NCBI GenBank assembly: GCA_025618425.1
Contig: CM046851.1
Coordinates: 6,809,969 to 6,873,968, forward strand
DNA: 64,000 nt
Direction: 5' to 3'
Origin: Heliocidaris tuberculata
Lineage: Eukaryota > Echinodermata > Echinoidea > Camarodonta > Echinometridae
Within the stretch, counting starts at the first letter, position 1, and every line of letters starts with the position of its first letter. Below are positions 57,322 through 64,000 of the stretch, in pieces. A program made the translations under genes and the position numbers. A model generated the notes under the pieces. That model did no database searches and was not told the origin of the DNA. It was given only the letters and a program-made list of their open reading frames with translations.

Positions 57322-58090
57322 AAATATTTATTTGGTAAACTTGTCTGCCACGTTTCCTTCGATTGCTCTCTTACAAAAGCAGTATACACCGCTTAAGCAT
57401 TAGGTATTTATTAAGACAGAATATTTTGCAGCACTGCTTGATTATGAAGTGACATAGACTTAATTCGTAATGGAATATGTAGGAAGAAGCACGTCTTGTT
57501 CGGATGATGTACCCTAACTGCCCATTATGTATTGCAACATCCCCAAAATTGACGCCTTTATGACTTATACGCCCGTCTGTATAATTTCGTTCTTTGTATA
57601 TTACCGACGAACAATAACAAACATTTTGTATAAAAGAAAGGTATAGAGTTTGTGCTTTTATCTGTTCTAATGCCAGCAGATCACAAGAAAGATTCATGAC
57701 TATAATTGTGACGCAGCTGACGAACGAGCATAGGCAAAAAAAAAAAAAAAAAAAAAAATCGTTATGTTGAGATCTAGGGGAGTGTCATTGACGCAAATCA
57801 TATACTGTTTAAATTACCTCCAAACTGTTAACATGGTTTGCATACAATTCACGCAAAGATACAATGCCGATAACTTACCGAGAATTGGGGGAAGAGAAAA
57901 GACAGATACCTTTTGCTAAAGACATTACCAAGGACGATGCAAGCCATATTTAGAGGTCGTGGTTATCCAACAAAATATTTAGAAATTTGAAAAAGAGGTT
58001 ATGGAATTAAATTTCAACTACGTTCATCACAAGAAACTGGCTATAAATTGGAAAAGGGCATGTGGCTCAGATGCTTGCCAACGCCTGGAA
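57322..58090. other. Intergenic DNA with A run
   Basis: A run at about 57737-57759. No gene seen. Confidence 0.45.
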
Positions 58091-58094
58091 AGTT

Positions 58095-58145
58095 TGTATT
58101 TTTTTTTTTTCTTCTTCTTCTTGTTTTTTTTTTTTTTTTTTTTGA
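58095..58145. repeat. T runs
   Basis: Poly(T) broken by (TTC)n. Confidence 0.9.
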
Positions 58146-58374
58146 GGCTGATTCTTATGGCAAGACCGTGGAGACTTATGGTTTTGAGCATATAATCATT
58201 AAAAGTCACAATCGATTATATGACATCTTGCTGGTCTGACAACCGTTGATAAAATAATGACAATTGCACTACGAGTGAGCGAGTGCGTAGATTAAAACCT
58301 TGAAATGCGGAGATTAAGAGAAGTGAGAATTGAAGTAATTGACATGCACAACATTTTTCACTTTTCATTTTCTA

Positions 58375-58745
58375 TTTACTCTTGTTATTATGATTCCTCT
58401 TCTGTGCCTTTTAAAATCTATTTCTTTCTCATCTTCCTTCTCTTCATTTTCTTCTTCGTCTTCTTCTTCTTCTTTTTCCTTCTTCTTCTTCTTCATAAAA
58501 TGCTGAGATTAGAAGAAATACGCATTTACATGCTCATAATTTTTTCCTACGTCCCCATTTTATATCTCCGTTGTCTCTCCTTCTTTTGCTTATTCGTTTC
58601 CCACGTCTTTTTTCCGCCTCCCTTACTTTTCACTTTATTTTACTTCTACTACTACTACTATTACTACTACTACTACTACTACTACTACTTTTATTACTAC
58701 TACTACTACTACTACTACTATACTACTGCCACTACACTTCTTCTT
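58375..58745. repeat. (TTC)n and (CTA)n trinucleotide arrays
   Basis: (TTC)n near 58436-58494 and (CTA)n near 58646-58726. Frames read as Tyr or Leu runs. Confidence 0.92.
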
Positions 58746-59390
58746 CCTCTTTATCAATTCCATTTTCTCATATAGCTTTTCAATTTTTCTTCTTTGTTTC
58801 CAAAATACGAGAACTCTTAACGTTCTATTACCAGTATAATATATTAAATACACAACTTTTAAAATTAAAAAAGTACTTAGTTGACAACAAATATCTTTTT
58901 AACTATTACATAATAAGTTACATGTTATATGTTATATGTTATATGTTTCAGAGACCCGAAGTATATTGACATATTGAAATATCTTGCGATTCAATTCTGA
59001 CGGGTGATTTCTGTAAATCTTTTTTTGCCGTCTCTTCGAAAGTGTCATTCGAAAAACCCTTCTCGCAGACGATGCGTTATTTTCATCGATCATCAGTATC
59101 GATTCTGCTGTCTGATCAAGTCACCTCACGTGACTGACAAGCATTAGAGCGAAATGTCGATAGACGTCGATCAGATCCTACATCGTCGTGTAATATTTGG
59201 CAGGGCTTGAATATCAATACCAAAGGTACTCTTCCAATAAATTTTATTCATCTACAAAATAATGTAGCAAACTTCATGAAGAAAGATTTTTGCTGTAATA
59301 ACTCCCAGTCTTTGAGACGGTATGCGCCATCTACTATAATGAATGAATTTTTTTTCTTAATGCCGATTAATGCGCATTGCACTGTTCTCG
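58746..59390. other. Intergenic DNA, no gene seen
   Basis: ATGTTAT repeats near 58922-58946. The part at 59020-59180 (GATCATCAGTATCGATTC, GTCACCTCACGTGACTGAC) is unique and may be regulatory. No coding signal. Confidence 0.35.
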
Positions 59391-59397
59391 TTGTTTA

Positions 59398-59432
59398 TTG
59401 TTTGTTTGTTTGTTTGTTTGTTTGTTTGTTTT
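59398..59432. repeat. (GTTT)n microsatellite
   Basis: Pure tetranucleotide tract. Confidence 0.95.
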
Positions 59433-59756
59433 TTTATTTCAGCAATCAGTGACATGAATGATATACACAATATAATTCAAGATTCATACACGGCGGATAG
59501 CCCATTTCAGCCGTATCAACAAAATACGGCTGTTCTTCCAAAGGGTCCTTGTTGTCGTTGTTTGTTTTTTTGCTGCTGTTGATGCTGCAACTACTGTATG
59601 GGCGTAGAGGCACAATGATTCCGCCAACGAGGCTTCGTCTACGGCCCGAATACCAGTTTTTAGACCATGGGATGACATGGAAAAAGAGGCTCCGTTTTTC
59701 ATTTTCGTGGTCCACTTGTTCGCCCCACCTGAAAAGTTGGGGACAAAGGTACTTTT

Positions 59757-60665
59757 TTGTGCTGAATTCAAATATGAATGTTGCCAAGCCTGAAACTTGC
59801 ACGTTATCACTCTAATGAGGTCTAATTATGCAAATTTATGCATAATTCATTGTTTAACTATAATACACAAAACACTGGTATCATTAATTTAAAAAAATAG
59901 TATTTCAGGCTAATCTGGACTGCATCATCTGAATGTGAATATTTCTTAACCATATATGTATATTTTTTTGTAACATTGATGCCTAATTATGCAAATCAGG
60001 CGTCAATATGGAAATCCATTTGGGGGGCTATTTAACTAATAATGCTAATATCAAATCACATGAAAGGTGATATTTCAGGGTAACTTTGGGTGCTTGCTCT
60101 AAATATGAATGTTGTAAATCTTGGAAATGGCAATTAATCACTGTAATGTGGCCTAATTATGCAAAATTATGCAGTATTCATTACTTATACAATAATTCAC
60201 AAACACCGGTGTGTTCTCAGTAAAGATATATCCAAGGATTATTTGGACTGTATAATCTGAATGTGAATAATTCAAGCCGTAAATGTGTTAATATTTTATG
60301 ACACTGATTCATAATTATGAAATATTGATGCCTAATTATACAAATTATTCATTTGTATGCAAATCCATTATTTTGGCTCTTTTAGACTGACAAATGTTTA
60401 TATTAAACTGCATGAATACTGATATTTTGATTAAACTTTAGGTGCTTAATCTAAATATGAATGTTGCGAAGCTTGGAAGTGGCAATTTACCACTGTAATG
60501 TTGCCTAATTATGCAAATTTATGCAAAATATATTGTTTATCCCATAATTCACAAAGATCAGTATGCTCTCAATCAAAAGATGGTATTTAAGGATAATTTG
60601 GAATGCAGAATCTGAATGCGAATTTTCCAAGCCATAACAAATCTGTAATTATTTTATGAGAGTGA
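59757..60665 (+). repeat. Tandem array of about 340-bp units inside the 2-kb transposon
   Basis: The word AAATATGAATGTTG starts at 59770, 60101 and 60453 (spacing 331 and 352 bp). Each unit continues with TAATTATGCAAA, ACTGTAAT-like, AATCTGAATGTGAAT and TTATG words. Copies have diverged, so the array is old. The repeated TAATTATGCAAAT matches an octamer/homeodomain composite. Confidence 0.8.
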
Positions 60666-61369
60666 TTCTCAAAGTGTCTGCTGCGAGCAGTGTGCATGTG
60701 ATGTCCTCAACATGAGGCACAATCTTGCATTCTGTTCCATTACAGAAAAATAACATCTCACCTCTCATGATTAGGAAAATGAATTTTAGAGGAGTTTCAT
60801 GTTTCAAATGTCCACATAAAATTTGTTAACAGTTTTCCGTATTTTGCCTTGGCCTTTATGACTGCCAAAGAATTGAAGCTGTTTGTTTCTTTCATCTCTT
60901 GTGAATATCAGAGGCGTCAACTCTCACTTTTTCTTCACTGATTGAATTAATGTGTAGCAGATTTTCCTATTCATGAATGATAAGGCACAAGAATTCTTTG
61001 CTGTGAATCTTCCCTTGACTAAACATGACACAGTGCAAACTACCTCACCCTTTACAATACTACTTGCTATTGCAGTTACTCTGTGTGTTCACAATAGGTA
61101 GCAGACTACATTATCTGTAGCAGACTACACTATCTGCATTGTCTTTGATATTGGCCACTAAAATACAGCTGTTGACAAACAATTTTTCACTTTTCCCCTC
61201 ATAAAAGGCTCAATCCTTTCTCTTCCCTCCTCTGTTTTATAATAAACTTAAGCTCCCCAATCTAAATAAATCAAAAGATAAAAAACAAAGGTTTTATCAT
61301 GCAGCTTGCACTGGCCATGCCATGCTGTTCTAGAGCCAGGTCAAAGTAAGTGAAAGAGCCTGACACTTC

Positions 61370-61445
61370 CCTATACACCATACACATAATACACACAAAC
61401 ACACAGCACACAAACTCTCATAGACACACACACAGCACATACCAT
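61370..61445. repeat. Imperfect (CA)n
   Basis: ACACAAACACACAGCACACA-like sequence inside the right part of the 2-kb transposon. Confidence 0.8.
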
Positions 61446-61679
61446 GTGGTGGGAATGCTGTGCTAAACTCTGTGGCTGAAATCCATGTGGTCAAGAAGAT
61501 TTGGAGCTCAGTTAATTTGCTACAAAATAATCATTTTTGAACAAAGTTGCACTTTTTGCAAATGGCAACATGTGCCATTAGTGTTTTTGTATTTTTAGTA
61601 ACATTTACAAGGTGAAATTTGGTGGGGCGAACTCGCGGACCACGAAAAGTGAGAATTTCAGCAGTCATCCCATGGTCTA

Positions 61680-62149
61680 TTTCCATTTTCTACCATATTT
61701 TGTCTAAAAGAAAGTCGATATAGAGGTCGTTGTCCTTGAACTTTTTTATTCAAACAGCGACGCCATAATACAGGTATAATAAAACGGTTGCTCTGAATTA
61801 AAATCTGTGTAAAGTGCAGGGTAAAATCATAAATACAATAAACAGATGGAATTTTCATTACGATTAGAACAAAAAATCATTTTGAGTAAAAACCAGAATG
61901 TTATATTATTATCTTTTTATTTGATATTCAAGTTACTGACGGTCCATTATTTTTAATCGTTGATTGTAATTAAAACCTACTCTAAAACCTATTTTCAAGC
62001 CCATTACACCTATTCTATTTTGTCTATGGGATCTTATTATTGTCCTCCCCCTAGTAATGAGCAAAATGTGTGCTAACAAAAGAACATAAGGAATTGAAAG
62101 AAAGTTAACCCATTGTCATGATTTAATGAATGATGCAATAGAGACAATA
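61680..62149. other. AT-rich intergenic DNA, no gene seen
   Basis: No coding signal or element recognised. Confidence 0.4.
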
Positions 62150-62660
62150 AGTCGGACATAGCCTTCAACTAGTATACAAATATTATTGAAATATCCCAAT
62201 GCTTCTTTCTACGACATGTACGATTCGAATCGTAGCAATAACAGGCTTTCATGCCACTTTGAATGTTTCTACTTTGCGGTATTGTGTTCTGTGAAAGAGT
62301 GCCTGGCTGTTTGTCTCGAAATTCATTACTTTCCCATCTTTTCCTCCCGAGTAAGATGGGGGCAGCGTAGCAGAGGTAATTCCCCACCACAACCTGCCCA
62401 TCAGAGAACGATTGCACGAAGTCGAAATAATTAATGTGTACTCGAGACTGTTAATTTGCCGAGGCTCAGGCGAGCAGACAACCGTAAGAGTCCACCCCTC
62501 ACGAAACCCGCCATTTAATTGTCCCTTCCCGCGCTTTTCCTCCATATTCTGCTGCATCTCCACGGCTCTTTTGAACAACATAACATCAATAAAACGTCCA
62601 TTTCTAATGACATTTTAATCCCCTGATTAATGACTTCTTTCATTTTGTGCAGCCAATACT
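62150..62660. promoter_or_regulatory. Candidate conserved non-coding element
   Basis: About 500 bp of unique, GC-balanced sequence without microsatellites. Notable words: GTCGAAATAATTAATGTG, GACTGTTAATTTGCCGAGG, CCGCCATTTAATTGTCCC, and a cluster CATTTTAATCCCCTGATTAATGAC combining bicoid-type TAATCC and homeodomain TTAAT cores. Open frames overlap on opposite strands, which argues against coding. Confidence 0.4.
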
Positions 62661-63021
62661 GGTAATATGGACGGAAAATTTAAGCTTGCGTCTAAATCCT
62701 TGCTCGCTTGGTGAAACAAATATATTTAGTCATTTTGATTGAAGACTGTAGCGCACTCTCCGCTTTATTAAACAGTAAAGGCGTAGAAGTTTGATGGCAG
62801 TGTCGAGTGACAAAGTGGATTGTGAATAAGTTTGAGGTTATCATGGTTATCTATCTTGATTGGAAAATTTTCACAAAATGTCAGAATTGAGATTATCATC
62901 TGACAACTAAACTATCCAAGTGCAAGACGAGTGGAAAACTGAAGTAAATGCATTCGACTGTCTTATTCCCATGCGATGTATTTGACTGTTTGCGTCTTTT
63001 TCACTTTCTCATTCTCTTTCT

Positions 63022-63082
63022 CTCCCCCCCCCCCTCTCTGTCTGTCTGTCTCTCTCTCTCTCTGTCACTCCCTTTCTCCTTC

Positions 63083-63121
<39 letters not shown>

Positions 63122-63125
63122 TCCG
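63022..63125. repeat. Poly(C) and (CT)n tract
   Basis: C run followed by (CT)n and (TCTG)n. Confidence 0.95.
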
Positions 63126-63324
63126 TCTATGTAAATTTCTCTGTCTTCCTCTATATCCCTATATTTCTCTATTCTCTTTTCCAATATTCTCCTCTGCTTT
63201 TCACTGTTGTATTTCGTTTTGAATTGTTCTACAGTATTTTCTTCTAAGTTTTCGACGCTTCTTCTTGTGCCCTTTCTACATCATCACCTGTTGTACAGTA
63301 AAAGCAGTTACCAGTGATAAATAC

Positions 63325-63697
63325 TTAAAGAGAAGGTTGGTTAAAAAATCATTTGTGAGTTTTCTCATTCTTTTTACGTTAGTTTGGAAGATTATCATAA
63401 TAGAATTGTCCCTTGAAAAGGATTGCTCTTCAAATGCCCTAACATTCAAAATATGACAAGAAACAGCTGAAATGTTCGGGCCGAACATTTGTGTGTAGTC
63501 CCATATACACATTTCTGTGTGCAGTGCATGTGACTCTCAGCAGGATTGAGTCAATTTCTTATCATTTTGGTGTTTCCAAAACCGTATACAGCATACACCA
63601 ATTCTTATGTGCTATGTATAATTAACCTTTCCCAGTTGCTTTGAGACAGTTTCTTTTACAATTCAATCTCATGTCCAGAACTCAGCTTTATCTTTAA
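63325..63697 (+). mobile_element. TTAA-flanked MITE family, copy D
   Basis: TTAA at 63325-63328 and 63694-63697. Starts TTAAAGAGAAGGTTGG, ends CAGCTTTATCTTTAA. This is the most compact copy (373 bp), and together with copy B it probably represents the undisturbed family structure. Confidence 0.85.
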
Positions 63698-64000
63698 CAT
63701 TACTGTATGCTATATACAAACCTTTAAAATAAACGATATGTAAAATTTGAATTTGTGAAACCCAATTGACTCAAATTTGCATGAGGATTCATCAAACGCG
63801 TCGGAAGATTCATATAAGCTTAAGGCATTTTGACCATGTTGATGGCTAAATCAGGGCTGCCGACAATATATTTTTTTTTAAATCACCCTTCGGGCTTGCT
63901 AAAAATTAGGAAAGTCCTGGAATTCAGTTCTACATATTGGCCAACAACTATTGCGGATTTACCAACACCCTTCGTCTTTAGATAGCTTTCATAATTAGCT
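63698..64000. other. AT-rich intergenic DNA, no gene seen
   Basis: No coding signal or element recognised up to the window end. Confidence 0.4.

Larger units (their letters stand above)
59661..61679. mobile_element. 2.0-kb non-autonomous TIR transposon
   Basis: Starts TAGACCATGGGATGAC and ends, inverted, TAGACCATGGGATGAC: a perfect 16-bp terminal match. A gap follows, then shared TTTTCGTGGTCC and GTTCGCCCCACC on both sides, so the TIR is bipartite over about 70 bp. The left third holds a tandem array (listed separately); the rest (60680-61600) is unique and without a long frame. A TA or TTTA target is possible. No transposase is present. Confidence 0.72.

Noticed and set aside
58305..58969. 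156- and 132-codon frames near 58.5 kb
   Set aside because: They depend on (TTC)n and (CTA)n trinucleotide arrays.
59446..59815. Overlapping 118-, 108- and 88-codon frames at the left end of the 2-kb transposon
   Set aside because: Three overlapping frames on two strands cross the transposon boundary; none has recognisable domains.

Overview
This is animal nuclear DNA, most likely from a sea urchin or another echinoderm (non-chordate deuterostome). It is AT-rich and almost free of genes. It is full of (CT)n, (GA)n, (TA)n and trinucleotide microsatellites and poly(G)/poly(C) runs. It carries many short inverted-repeat transposons, a tRNA-derived SINE, a 5'-truncated non-LTR retrotransposon and a short TTAGGG-type array. 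There are no operons, bacterial genes, rRNA genes or CRISPR arrays. The organism call is inferred from repeat style and from the one recognisable gene; it is not proven.

Left edge (1-2200): the last about 100 codons of a conserved protein, read on the + strand, best matching the C-terminus of a NET-family zinc-finger repressor (Nlz/ZNF503/ZNF703, Noc/Elbow type). It is followed by a probable long 3' UTR or 3' flank containing blocks that look like conserved non-coding DNA. The rest of the window resembles the gene desert that often surrounds such a developmental regulator: islands of unique, CpG-containing sequence (e.g. 600-765, 1130-1460, 1480-2010, 7060-7345, 17590-17900, 18520-18780, 25180-25530, 35100-35340, 42290-42540, 47400-47540, 47690-47935, 62150-62660) separated by repeats.

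Mobile DNA dominates. There are several families whose ends lie at TTAA (3371-3450, 8322-8902, 10037-10635, and a four-copy family at 30229, 49608, 51805 and 63325), suggesting piggyBac-type mobilisation. Two elements are delimited by perfect 8-bp target-site duplications (12198-13085 and 29898-30120, hAT-like). Paired MITE copies occur at 9857/17051 and 46173/53416, and related-TIR elements at 19446/55624. A 2-kb TIR element at 59661-61679 carries an internal array of about 340-bp repeats. A non-LTR retrotransposon fragment (31841-33008) holds the only long open frame with recognisable protein similarity.

Two further open frames (38728-38996 and 44919-45210) sit behind good splice acceptors and are not simple-sequence artefacts. 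They could be terminal exons of unrecognised genes or relics of mobile elements. I found no convincing undescribed biological system. The best leads are the TTAA-flanked element group, the 2-kb array-bearing transposon, the paired hairpin block at 53616-53883 and the candidate enhancers next to the zinc-finger gene.
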